Of a stretch of 64,000 nt of DNA, positions 51,374 through 64,000 are shown one piece after another. The notes below the pieces were generated by a model. The model had not been told where the DNA came from and searched no databases. It saw only the letters and a list, made by a program, of their open reading frames with translations. The DNA is from Thermotoga sp. KOL6 (lineage in GTDB: Bacteria; Thermotogota; Thermotogae; Thermotogales; Thermotogaceae): assembly GCF_002866025.1 (NCBI RefSeq), contig NZ_LNDE01000003.1, positions 1-64,000 on the forward strand, written 5' to 3'. Position 1 is the stretch's first letter. Every line of letters begins with the position of its first letter. The position numbers and the translations under genes are program-made.

Positions 51374-51757
51374 CTATCTCCTCCTGTATATCCTCATTCG
51401 TCCTGTCACGGGCTCGATAGTTACTCTCCAGCCCCCACCATACACAGTACCAGAAATGGATACAAAACCGTTTTTGAAAGTGATGTTTTTACCCGCAACA
51501 GGTCCTTCAGGGTAGATTTCAAAGGGAAAAGAGTACTCTATACTCCTGTTTTTTCTGGGGTCGTAAAAAACAATCTTTCCATTATTTTCTATCATTAAAA
51601 GGCCGTTTTTAGAAGTGCGCTCTATCATTTGTATTGTCTTTATCTTGAAAAGAATCGGTTGAACTAACGTTTCAGTTTTAATCCAAAGAATTGGCACGAA
51701 AAAGGCTATTATTAAGAAAGAGATCGCGAGAACGATGAGTACTTCAACCACATTCAT
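51374..51757 (-). CDS. Pilin/pseudopilin-like protein without leader peptide
   Basis: 127 residues. The first 25 residues (MNVVEVLIVLAISFLIIAFF) look like the mature N-terminal helix of a type IV pilin, with the conserved Glu at position 5, but no positively charged leader and no Gly before position 1 is encoded: the ATG overlaps the pilC stop (ATGA) and no leader is found in the frame upstream. The C-terminal domain is beta-rich and resembles minor pseudopilins. Either a leaderless pseudopilin or a membrane protein derived from one. Confidence 0.75.
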   Translation of the reverse strand: MNVVEVLIVLAISFLIIAFFVPILWIKTETLVQPILFKIKTIQMIERTSKNGLLMIENNGKIVFYDPRKNRSIEYSFPFEIYPEGPVAGKNITFKNGFVSISGTVYGGGWRVTIEPVTGRMRIYRRR

Positions 51758-52962
51758 CCACCGATGCTCCTTTGAAGTTGGAATACGGTGGTATATATGG
51801 AATACGCTAAGAATGCTACAAAGCCCCCCACTCCAGCTATCAAAAGGGGTTCGACTAAAGACACCAAACGTTTCACACTGTTCCGCACGATATCTTCGTA
51901 AAAGTCTGCAACTCTTTCCATTACTTCATCAACTTTTCCTGTTTCCTCTCCAGTACCTATCATCTCATATATCAACTGCGGAAACACACCACTCTCCGCA
52001 AAAGTATCTCTCAGTGTTTTCCCTTCTGAAATCTTCTGCACCATTTCATCACTCTTGCGTACAATTGAAGGAGAATCGGAAGCGTGAGCCGCCATTTTTA
52101 TTGCATCCGTTATCCTAACCCCACTGCTTATGAGAATACCCAAAGTTCTCGCAAACCGTTCGAGCCCCATGTTTCGCCTGAGATTTCGGACTGGTGGAAA
52201 CAAGAAAGATAAGTACTCTTTTATATAAACTCCATACCTAGATCTCATGATGATGAAAAGGATTACCACAACACCAACAACGAGGACAGAAAACCAAGGC
52301 CAATTTTTGCTGAGAAATTTGTTTGCCTTTAAAAGTGCTTGAATTGTTGGAGACAGGGGAATAGAAGTTCCAAAGGCTCGAACGAGGCTGGGAAGTATGT
52401 AAAAACTGATCACGAGAACTATAACGACAGCGAAAAAGAGAACAAAAAGAGGATAAGCCATGGCAGATTTCACTTCATCCTGAAGCCTTTTCACACTTTC
52501 GTAAAATTCAGCCGCCTTCCTCAAAGTTCTATCAAGAACACCACCTTCTTCACCTGCTTCCAACATGCTTATCAACACATTATCGAAAGCACCTGTTTTC
52601 CGGAAAGCATCGGCAAGAGTATCGCCCGTTTCCACATTGACCAGGATTTCCGTAATGATCTTTCTGAAGCGTCTTGAAAAAACTTCCTGACGTGCCAATA
52701 TATTTAAAGCTTCCTTTATTCTAATGCCGGCCGAAATCATTATGGAGAGTTGACGACAAAAAGTGGCGATCTCGTTGATAGAAACCTGAAAAAAAGGGGA
52801 TCTTCTTTTGAAATTTTTCTGTTCTTCGACGCGAACGACCATCAAACCTCTCTCAGCGAGTACGGAAATCGCTTTCACTTTATTCTCGGCTTCTATAACC
52901 CCCCTTATCTTTCTCCCACTCCCCTCCACGGCTACATACTTGTAGAAAGGCATCCTAAGCAA
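51754..52962 (-). CDS. pilC: Type IV pilus / type II secretion inner-membrane platform protein PilC/GspF
   Basis: 402 residues with two homologous GspF domains, each a helical bundle followed by membrane helices (helices near 165-190, 215-240 and 370-395). Motifs IATFCRQLSIMISAGIRIKEAL and ERFARTLGILISSGVRITDAI start the two repeats. TTG start (52960-52962) with AAAGGGGATGA upstream; the ATG at 52951-52953 is an alternative. No PilB/PilT ATPase or prepilin peptidase gene is in the window. Confidence 0.93.
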   Translation of the reverse strand: MLRMPFYKYVAVEGSGRKIRGVIEAENKVKAISVLAERGLMVVRVEEQKNFKRRSPFFQVSINEIATFCRQLSIMISAGIRIKEALNILARQEVFSRRFRKIITEILVNVETGDTLADAFRKTGAFDNVLISMLEAGEEGGVLDRTLRKAAEFYESVKRLQDEVKSAMAYPLFVLFFAVVIVLVISFYILPSLVRAFGTSIPLSPTIQALLKANKFLSKNWPWFSVLVVGVVVILFIIMRSRYGVYIKEYLSFLFPPVRNLRRNMGLERFARTLGILISSGVRITDAIKMAAHASDSPSIVRKSDEMVQKISEGKTLRDTFAESGVFPQLIYEMIGTGEETGKVDEVMERVADFYEDIVRNSVKRLVSLVEPLLIAGVGGFVAFLAYSIYTTVFQLQRSIGG

Positions 52963-53428
52963 TCATCCCCTTTACTCTGAGCAATTTCACAACGTGTTGC
53001 TTTTCTTGCTCTATTATACCCTTTACTAGAGATTTTGCTTTCTCGTTTTTCAAAAGCTCTAGAATCTCATAATAGAAGATTATGGTTTCTTTTTCCACGG
53101 ATATAGAAAAATCGATAGCCTCTTCGACCGACTTTTCTTTCAGGTATTTTTCCATCGTTTCTGTGTCCGGAAAAAATCTTCCTTCGACGAAAGATTTCAA
53201 ATACTCTTCTGCATCGCTGAGATCTAAATAAGTTTCCTCACTTACTTTCAATTCCTCTCCTATTTTTTCAAACGTTCGGGCATGTTCTGATTCTTGACGG
53301 GACATGTAAGAGAAAAATTCTTTTATATCAGGCTTGTCCTTGAAACGATCTGATAATTTTCTGTAGAACTCTTCCCCTTCTTTTTCCACTCTGATGGCTA
53401 CGCTGAGTAATTCTTTCGCTGAAAACAT
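52955..53428 (-). CDS. Rubrerythrin/ferritin-like diiron protein
   Basis: 157 residues forming a predicted four-helix bundle. Two diiron half-sites are visible: EKEGEEFYRKL with ESEHARTF (Glu46, His49) in the first half and EKETIIFYYEI with EQEKQHVVKL in the second. It lacks the C-terminal rubredoxin domain of classical rubrerythrin. Role: probably peroxide or oxygen protection or metal storage. ATG with AGGAGGTG upstream; an earlier in-frame start overlaps the promoter. Its 3' end overlaps pilC by 8 bases, making it the first gene of the pilus/secretin operon. Confidence 0.87.
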   Translation of the reverse strand: MFSAKELLSVAIRVEKEGEEFYRKLSDRFKDKPDIKEFFSYMSRQESEHARTFEKIGEELKVSEETYLDLSDAEEYLKSFVEGRFFPDTETMEKYLKEKSVEEAIDFSISVEKETIIFYYEILELLKNEKAKSLVKGIIEQEKQHVVKLLRVKGMIA

Positions 53429-53442
53429 TCTCACACCTCCTT

Positions 53443-53460
53443 GTGTTAGAATTATAACAC
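53443..53460 (-). promoter_or_regulatory. Promoter and palindromic operator of rubrerythrin/pilus operon
   Basis: Extended -10 TGTTATAAT on the minus strand (-10 at 53451-53456), no strong -35. The perfect inverted repeat GTGTTA-N6-TAACAC (53443-53460) covers the -10 box, so a repressor bound here would stop transcription of rubrerythrin and probably of the genes behind it. It only loosely resembles a PerR/Fur box. Confidence 0.6.
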
Positions 53461-53473
53461 TTTTATTCAAGTA

Positions 53474-54409
53474 TTAAAAAGAGATCTTTTCTGCCTTTCT
53501 GACGAAAAACTTGTAAATTGCTTGCTTCAGATTACAAATATCTTCGATCTTCATTGCCTCATCTCTGAATCTCCGAGCTCCTTCTAAACCCTTCGTATAT
53601 CCCGCCAAGAACTTTCTTATCTCCTTGGCCGCACCCCTTTCTCCCTTTTCCTTTATCAGGAGATCAATATGTTCATTCAAAGTCGCCAAGATATCTTTTA
53701 AAGAAGGTTCTGAATATGTACCATGCTGCAAAAAATCTCTTATTTGTTTAAATATCCACGGTCTTCCAATAGCTCCTCTTGCAACTAAAATTCCTTGACA
53801 TCCACTTTCTTCCAAAGCTTCCTTCGCATTTTCTGGAGTGAAAATATCACCACTTACAAATGTTGGAATTTTCTTGTCGAGGACAGATAGACTTTTCCAG
53901 TTCGCTTTTCCAGAAAAACCCTGAACAACTGTTCTAGCATGTATGAAAACCTCGTCCACTCCTTCCTCAACAAGAATTCGATATATCTCGACTACATCGT
54001 TTTTGTTCCAACCAAGACGAGTCTTGACCGAAAACTTGCACTTCACACTCTTTCTAACCGCCCTCACTATTTCTCTAAATTTCGCCAAATCTCTTAAAAG
54101 ACCTCCACCTGCCCCTTTTCTCACTACCTTTTTCACAGGGCAACCAGCGTTCAGATCTATCCAAGAATACCTTTCAGAAAGAATTTCAGCAGCCTTTGAA
54201 AGTTCTTCAGTCTCATTTCCAAATATTTGAACAGCCACGTTTCCCTCTTCAGGAAAAGGAAGTAGATCAACCGTTTTTAAAGATCCCATTAGAAATCCTT
54301 TTGTACTCACCATTTCAGAGAAAACGAAGTCCGCTCCCCACTTAGAACATACTGTTCGAAAAGCCCTATCGGTGTAACCCGCCATCGGTGCAAGACCTAT
54401 CTTGACCAT
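53474..54409 (-). CDS. dus: tRNA-dihydrouridine synthase
   Basis: Flavoenzyme that reduces uridine in tRNA D-loops. 311 residues, TIM barrel, with LAPMAGYTDRAFR (6-18), the catalytic Cys90 in LNAGCPVKKVVRKGAGGGLL, IHARTVVQGFSG and the FMN-phosphate segment VSGDIFTPENA. The T. maritima homologue has a crystal structure, from memory. Its first 44 bases overlap the end of nadD. Confidence 0.95.
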   Translation of the reverse strand: MVKIGLAPMAGYTDRAFRTVCSKWGADFVFSEMVSTKGFLMGSLKTVDLLPFPEEGNVAVQIFGNETEELSKAAEILSERYSWIDLNAGCPVKKVVRKGAGGGLLRDLAKFREIVRAVRKSVKCKFSVKTRLGWNKNDVVEIYRILVEEGVDEVFIHARTVVQGFSGKANWKSLSVLDKKIPTFVSGDIFTPENAKEALEESGCQGILVARGAIGRPWIFKQIRDFLQHGTYSEPSLKDILATLNEHIDLLIKEKGERGAAKEIRKFLAGYTKGLEGARRFRDEAMKIEDICNLKQAIYKFFVRKAEKISF

Positions 54410-54980
54410 AGAAAGTCTCCACCTCTTTTCTTATTTCTTCCGGAACAAAGCCCTTCAACGTTTTTCCCTCGGTAGCTCTTTTACGAATCTCAGTAGAAGA
54501 AACCTGTATGATGGGCATATCGAGAAAAACTATTCTGCTTAAGTCTCCGAGTATCCTTTTTGCACGTTCGTGAAATGGTTTCCCACAATAACGCGGATAA
54601 ACAACGAGCGTGGCTTTCTCAAGAATATCTTGATACCTGTACCATTTTTCAAAATAAGATAGAGCATCTTCACCAACTATGAAAAGAGGTTTTGTTCTGT
54701 AAAGATTCGAAAAATGCTCAATGGTGAATATTGAATAAGAAACCTCTCCTCTTTTCTTTTCGTAATCGCTTATCTCTATTCTCTTCATGCCGCTGAAAAC
54801 TCTATTCAACCACTCGTACCGTTTTTCAAAAGGTGCCTGTGGTTTCTTATGAGGAGGGTTGTAAGCGGGTACGATTATAAGGTTATCCAATTTTAAGATC
54901 TCCAACGAATACACAACAACAAAAACATGTCCAACATGGAGAGGATCAAACGATCCACCGAATATGCCGATCTTCTTCAT
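54366..54980 (-). CDS. nadD: Nicotinate-nucleotide adenylyltransferase
   Basis: Forms nicotinate adenine dinucleotide from NaMN and ATP. 204 residues with GGSFDPLHVGH (nucleotidyl-transferase T/HxGH, 9-19) and the C-terminal ISSTEIR-like segment VSSTEIRKRA. Ribosome site weak (GGGG). It follows obg by 9 bases; this obg-nadD order is common in bacteria. Confidence 0.94.
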   Translation of the reverse strand: MKKIGIFGGSFDPLHVGHVFVVVYSLEILKLDNLIIVPAYNPPHKKPQAPFEKRYEWLNRVFSGMKRIEISDYEKKRGEVSYSIFTIEHFSNLYRTKPLFIVGEDALSYFEKWYRYQDILEKATLVVYPRYCGKPFHERAKRILGDLSRIVFLDMPIIQVSSTEIRKRATEGKTLKGFVPEEIRKEVETFYGQDRSCTDGGLHR

Positions 54981-54989
54981 ACCCCAATC

Positions 54990-56305
54990 TTACTCCTTGT
55001 ATTCGAATTCAAAGTTTCCTATTTTGACAACATCACCTTCCTTCACTCCAATCTTTTTCAATTTCTCACTCAAACCGTTTTTCTCGAGAACCTGAAGAAA
55101 CTGAAGACGCGCGTCCCTTTGGTTCAAGTCGAACCTTTCAACCCATACCCTAACTCCTTCACCGTCAATCACCCAGTATCCTTCATCTACCTTTGTAATC
55201 TCTATGTTGAACCTTCCCGGGAGCGCTCTCCAAACAGGTGCAGGCTTCACTGTTTTAACCTCAGATCCATCTTTTTCGCTTGCAGACCTTCCGACTTTTT
55301 CCCTCTTAACTATGTCTGTTAACCTTGCAAGGAACAGATCGATACCTTCTCCTGTTGCAACAGAAATTGGTATCACTTCCTTTCCGATTTTATTCGACAG
55401 AATTTCTATTTTGCGAACAAGATCACGCTTGTCCACAAGATCTATCTTGTTCGCTACAACTATCTCTGTTTTTCCAACTAAGAATGGCGAATACTTCTCC
55501 ATCTCCTTTCTTATGACAAAGTAATCTCTAACAGGATCTTCCCTCTCAAAACCACTTATGTCGATCACGTGAACAATAACAACACATCTCTCTACATGCC
55601 TAAGAAAAACATTCCCAAGCCCCTTCCCTTCACTCGCTCCTTCGATGAGACCAGGTATATCGGCAACAACAAAACTGAAATCATCGTATTTAACCACTCC
55701 GAGATTGGGAACGAGCGTTGTAAAAGGATAGTTGGCTATCTTTGGTCTGGCACTACTAATCCGTGCTATCAGAGAAGACTTTCCCACGTTTGGATATCCT
55801 ACAAGTCCTACATCGGCGAGTACCTTAAGTTCGAGTTCCAACCATCGGGCTTCTCCTTTCTCACCCCTTTCTGCGATGAAAGGCGCTTGCCTAGTAGGTG
55901 TTGCAAAGTGAGCGTTTCCTCTACCTCCCCTCCCACCACGAGCCACGCAAACGATCTTTCCTGGTCTATCCAAATCGGCTATCACTTTCCCGGTGTTTGC
56001 ATCTTTTACTATGGTCCCAACCGGAACATCAATGTAGAGGTCCTTACCATTTCTTCCCTTCATCTTCTTTCCCATTCCATGCTTTCCGTTTTCCGCTACA
56101 AATTTCCTACGGTTCACAAACTCTATCAGTGTAGAAATGGATGGATTGGCCCTGAGAAACACAAAGCCACCATCTCCGCCGTCTCCACCGTCAGGGCCTC
56201 CCTTGGGAACATATTTTTCTCTTCTAAAACTCACACATCCATTACCTCCATCTCCAGCTTTCACAAAAATCTTTACACGATCCACAAACTCTGCTTTCTC
56301 CAAGT

Positions 56306-56309
<4 letters not shown>
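54990..56309 (-). CDS. obg: Ribosome-associated GTPase Obg/CgtA
   Basis: Essential GTPase in 50S ribosome assembly and stress signalling. 439 residues: glycine-rich Obg fold (1-158, [19 protein letters not shown] and GGDGGDGG), G domain with G1 [11 protein letters not shown]3 [10 protein letters not shown] and G4 NKID, and a C-terminal OCT domain (about 355-435) which not all Obg proteins have. ATGA overlap with the upstream gene; GGAGG eight bases before the ATG. Confidence 0.96.
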
Positions 56310-61028
<4,719 letters not shown>

Positions 61029-61032
<4 letters not shown>

Positions 61033-62108
61033 GAAGATTCTTGATGATTCTTTTGTTGATTTCTGCAATTGCGTTGTTCGGTTTCAAAGTTGTCATGGTG
61101 ACGGACGTTGGTGGTTTGGGGGACAAGTCTTTTAACGATGGAACTTGGGCAGGAATAAAACGAGCTGCAAATGAACTTGGGATTGAAGCAAAAGTTATCC
61201 AATCATACGAGCAATCCGACTATATACCAAATCTCAGCAAAGCCGCCGAAGAAGCAGATTTAGTTTTTGCGGTAGGTTTCATGATGACAGATGCTCTTTT
61301 CAAAGTGGCAAAGCAATATCCGGACACGTATTTTGTGGGAATAGACATCTCCCCAGAAGAAGGGCAGATTCTTCCAAACGTATTAACCTTCACGTTCAAA
61401 GAACAAGAAGCGGCTTTCTTGGTCGGATATGTGGCCGCTGCTATGACCCAGACCGGAACGGTGGGTTTCGTTGGTGGTATTCCCATTCCTCCTGTGGAGA
61501 GATTCAGATATGGTTATGAGGCAGGAATAAAAACCTACTCCGTTCTTCATAAAAAGAACGTGAAGATATTGAGAGGTTACACCCAAGACTTCGAAGATCC
61601 GAAAAAGGGTAAAGATCTTGCTATGTCGCAGTTTGCGGAGGGTGCCGATATCGTATTCCACGCTTCTGGCGCCTGTGGAAATGGAGTTATAGAAGCCGCT
61701 AGGGAAAAGTTCGCTGCACTTGTTGGATCTGACAATCTCGTTGATTTGATAGACTATTACACCACGAACAGAAAAAGCTTTTTCGCTATAGGAGTGGATA
61801 TGGATCAAGATTATATGGCGCCTGGTGCTGTCCTTGCTAGTGCGATGAAGAGAGTCGACGTTGCCGCTTACTACGGTGTCGTTTGGGCATATGAAGGAAC
61901 GTTCGAGGGTGGCCACAAGGTACTCGGAATAGCTGAAGATGCTGTGGGAATAAGTCCTATGAAGTACACAAAAGGAATCGTTCCGAACAGAGTAATAGCG
62001 GAACTTTTGTATCTCGAAAAGCTCATGAAAGACGGGACTTTGAAGGTTCCTGAAACACAAGAAGAACTCGATGCGTTCGAAGTACCAGAGATTGAATTTC
62101 CATTTTGA
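61029..62108 (+). CDS. BMP/PnrA-family substrate-binding protein
   Basis: Binding protein of an ABC importer, 359 residues. Signal peptide about 1-17; there is no lipobox Cys, although many family members are lipoproteins. Family features: GGLGDKSFNDGTWAGI (near residue 26), EEADLVFAVGFMMTDAL, AAFLVGYVAAAMT and IVFHASGACGNGVIEAA. BMP/PnrA proteins often bind purine nucleosides, so nucleoside uptake is the first guess. GGAGGGTGA before the ATG. Confidence 0.9.
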
Positions 62109-62128
62109 GGGGGCATGCCCCCTCTTTT
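62107..62128 (+). terminator. Attenuating hairpin after the BMP binding-protein gene
   Basis: Perfect palindrome GAGGGGGCATGCCCCCTC (62107-62124) followed by TTTT. It overlaps the stop codon and lies just before the ATPase ribosome site, which fits a partial terminator that favours the binding protein. Confidence 0.8.
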
Positions 62129-62143
62129 CCCAGGGGTGATTCG

Positions 62144-63667
62144 GTGGAGTACGCAGTCGTAATGAAGGGGATAGTCAAGAGATTTCCTGGTGTTCTTGCG
62201 AACGATCACGTCGATCTCTTCGTAGAAAAGGGGGAAATTCATGCTATAGTCGGTGAAAACGGTGCCGGTAAGACTACTCTCATGAAACAGCTTTATGGAT
62301 TGCTGAAACCCGATGAAGGAGAAATATATATAAACGGTAAAAAAGTTGAATTTTCTGGCCCAAGAGATGCAATAAAGCATGGAATAGGTATGGTTCACCA
62401 GCATTTTATGTTAGTTGATAATCTAACTGCTTTTGAGAACGTTATCATCGGTATGGAACCGAAGAAGGGTATCGTACTGAACAGAAAAGAAGCAAGAGAG
62501 AAAGTCAAAAAGCTTTCCGAGGAGTACGGTTTGATAATTGACGTCGACATGAAAATCGAAGATATGCCAGTTGGACTCCAACAAAGGGTGGAGATTATAA
62601 AGACACTTTACAGAGGAGCAGAGATCCTTATTCTCGACGAGCCCACCGCTGTTTTAACCCCGCAAGAAACGGAAGAACTCTTCGACGTTTTGAGGAGACT
62701 CAAGAAGAGTGGGAAAACCATCATATTCATTTCACATAAATTGAACGAAGTCATGGCGATTTCGGATAGGATTACCGTTATGAGACAGGGAAAGGTAACA
62801 GGAAATCTCATAACTTCCCAAACAACACCGCAAGAGATTGCAAGACTGATGGTGGGAAGAGATGTTGTCTTAACCGTCGAGAAAAAACCGAAAGAACCCG
62901 GTGAAGTTCTTCTTGAAGTTGAGAACCTCTGGGTTAAAGACAACAGAGGGTTAAATGCAGTGAGAGGTGTTTCCTTTGCGGTTAGGAAAGGAGAAATAGT
63001 AGGAATAGCCGGAGTGGCAGGAAACGGGCAATCCGAACTGGTGGAAGCTATAACAGGTTTGAGAAAAGTAGAGGAAGGTAGAGTAATTTTCAAAGGAGAA
63101 AATATCACTGGTTACGACCCCAAAAGGCTGAGAGACATTGGAATTTACCACGTACCAGAAGATAGATTGAAAAGAGGTCTGATAGTGGACTTCCCAGCCT
63201 ATTTTAACATGATCCTCGGGAGACACATGGTGGAACCCTTTGTAAGAAATGGCTTCCTTAATATGAGAGAGATAAAAACTTTCTCAAAGCAACTTTTTGA
63301 ACGTTTCGATATAAGGCCTAGAAATATAGAGCTTCTAGCTGGAAATTTCTCGGGTGGAAATCAGCAAAAGATAATAGTCGCCCGCGAAATGAGTTTTTCT
63401 CCGGAATTTCTTGTTGTAGCGCAACCAACTCGAGGCCTTGACGTGGGAGCTATAGAGTTCATACACAGAACTCTCGTGTCAATGAGAGATAGAGATGTAG
63501 GGATTCTACTTGTTTCCATGGAATTAGACGAGATCTTCTCTTTGAGTGATCGTATTCTCGTGATGTACGAAGGTGAAATAATGGGAGAAGTGAGGCCTGA
63601 GGAAACCACCAGAGAGGAAGTGGGATTGATGATGGCTGGACATAGACTGGAGGAGATCAGAAAATGA
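62144..63667 (+). CDS. BMP-type (sugar/nucleoside) ABC transporter ATPase, two ATPase domains
   Basis: 507 residues with two fused ATPase domains as in the RbsA/YufO group. First domain: Walker A GENGAGKT and Walker B ILILDEPTA. Second domain: Walker A replaced by GVAGNGQSE, signature FSGGNQQK and a diverged Walker B (LVVAQPTRGLD). The second site is probably less active, as is usual. The GTG at 62144 has GGGGTGA five bases upstream; an earlier frame start overlaps the hairpin. Confidence 0.92.
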   Translation: MEYAVVMKGIVKRFPGVLANDHVDLFVEKGEIHAIVGENGAGKTTLMKQLYGLLKPDEGEIYINGKKVEFSGPRDAIKHGIGMVHQHFMLVDNLTAFENVIIGMEPKKGIVLNRKEAREKVKKLSEEYGLIIDVDMKIEDMPVGLQQRVEIIKTLYRGAEILILDEPTAVLTPQETEELFDVLRRLKKSGKTIIFISHKLNEVMAISDRITVMRQGKVTGNLITSQTTPQEIARLMVGRDVVLTVEKKPKEPGEVLLEVENLWVKDNRGLNAVRGVSFAVRKGEIVGIAGVAGNGQSELVEAITGLRKVEEGRVIFKGENITGYDPKRLRDIGIYHVPEDRLKRGLIVDFPAYFNMILGRHMVEPFVRNGFLNMREIKTFSKQLFERFDIRPRNIELLAGNFSGGNQQKIIVAREMSFSPEFLVVAQPTRGLDVGAIEFIHRTLVSMRDRDVGILLVSMELDEIFSLSDRILVMYEGEIMGEVRPEETTREEVGLMMAGHRLEEIRK

Positions 63668-64000
63668 GTAGCAGGGTTTGGGCCTTTCTTGTACCATTTT
63701 TCTCTGTAATCATCGCTCTTCTTGTTGCCGCTGTTGTAATCATAGCGATAGGTCAAAATCCTTTCATAGCTTACAAAGCAATGATCGAAGGAGCTTTTGG
63801 CAATCTGCAAGCACTCGCAGATACAATTATAAAGACGACACCGCTCATATTAACAGGTCTCTCGGTCGGTTTCGGTTTCAGAGCAGGCCTTTTCAACATA
63901 GGAGCAGAAGGTCAAATGATTATTGGTGCCATCTTCGCAACGGTCGTAGGAATAAACATGAGAGGGATTCCTCCTACTCTTGCCATTCCCGTTACTATGC
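63664..64000 (+). CDS. BMP-type ABC transporter permease, N-terminal part (cut by window edge)
   Basis: The first ~112 residues are present. Two or three hydrophobic helices and the sequence FRAGLFNIGAEGQMIIGA, which is the conserved BPD_transp_2 segment of YufP/RbsC-like permeases. The ATG overlaps the ATPase stop (ATGA). A second permease would be expected beyond the window. Confidence 0.9.
   Translation, partial: MSSRVWAFLVPFFSVIIALLVAAVVIIAIGQNPFIAYKAMIEGAFGNLQALADTIIKTTPLILTGLSVGFGFRAGLFNIGAEGQMIIGAIFATVVGINMRGIPPTLAIPVTM

Noticed and set aside
53443-53460. Palindrome as terminator of dus
   Set aside because: The stem is only six A/T-rich pairs, no T run follows on the minus strand, and it coincides with an extended -10 box.

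Overview
The window looks like a chromosomal segment of a hyperthermophilic Thermotoga (the T. maritima / T. neapolitana group). The reasons are the gene order, which from memory follows T. maritima roughly from TM0023 to TM0104; a GH3 beta-glucosidase of exactly 721 residues with Asp242; a large share of GTG and TTG starts behind strong GGAGG sites; and very tight gene packing with many 4-base ATGA overlaps. I see no rRNA, tRNA, CRISPR array, insertion sequence or phage gene.

Layout. 1-14.8 kb (minus strand): the start of a chemoreceptor gene, then a beta-glucan locus. In transcription order it holds a CUT1 sugar ABC system resembling the Thermus glucose system, a ROK repressor (XylR/BglR), an Opp-type ABC transporter of the cellobiose/laminaribiose class, a small membrane protein, GH3 beta-glucosidase and GH16 laminarinase. 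Outside the cell laminarin is cut, oligosaccharides and glucose are imported, and BglB finishes the job inside. 15.1-22 kb (plus): a DUF362/ferredoxin protein, a secreted unknown, a THEP1 NTPase, a double-HD protein, and a folate block (PTPS-like protein, folE2, folP, folK) that contains no folB. 22-24.8 kb (minus): a prolidase and an ABC exporter. 24.9-31.3 kb (plus): a small beta-barrel-like protein, a second DUF362/ferredoxin protein with no standard start codon, feoA-feoB behind a Fur-like palindrome, a small membrane protein, a lipase-like protein and a lipoprotein. 31.3-35.3 kb: three hexuronate genes (uxaC on minus; KDPG aldolase and fructuronate reductase on plus). 35.3-38.1 kb (minus): a BtuFCD-type transporter under a cobalamin riboswitch. 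38.2-42.9 kb (minus): flgM-flgN-flgK-flgL-fliW behind a sigma-28 promoter. 42.9-44.3 kb (plus): murJ. 44.3-53.4 kb (minus): one operon that starts with a rubrerythrin-like gene, continues with pilC, a pilin-like gene, pilM/N/O/P-like genes and a giant secretin, and ends with a MEMO protein. 53.5-59.1 kb (minus): ligA, an unknown gene, obg, nadD, dus. 59.2-64 kb (plus): an unknown membrane protein and a BMP-type nucleoside-like ABC transporter that runs off the window.

The most unusual content: the secretin appears to carry about a dozen stacked N1-like modules and two N0/STN domains, far more than usual; the pilin-like protein next to it has Glu5 but no leader peptide; and the hexuronate locus is short, without the xylan genes that I remember at this place in T. 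maritima. Regulatory elements visible in the sequence are the B12 riboswitch, the sigma-28 promoter, the Fur-like box, a palindrome over the -10 box of the rubrerythrin/pilus operon, and GC-rich hairpins just after each of three binding-protein genes.
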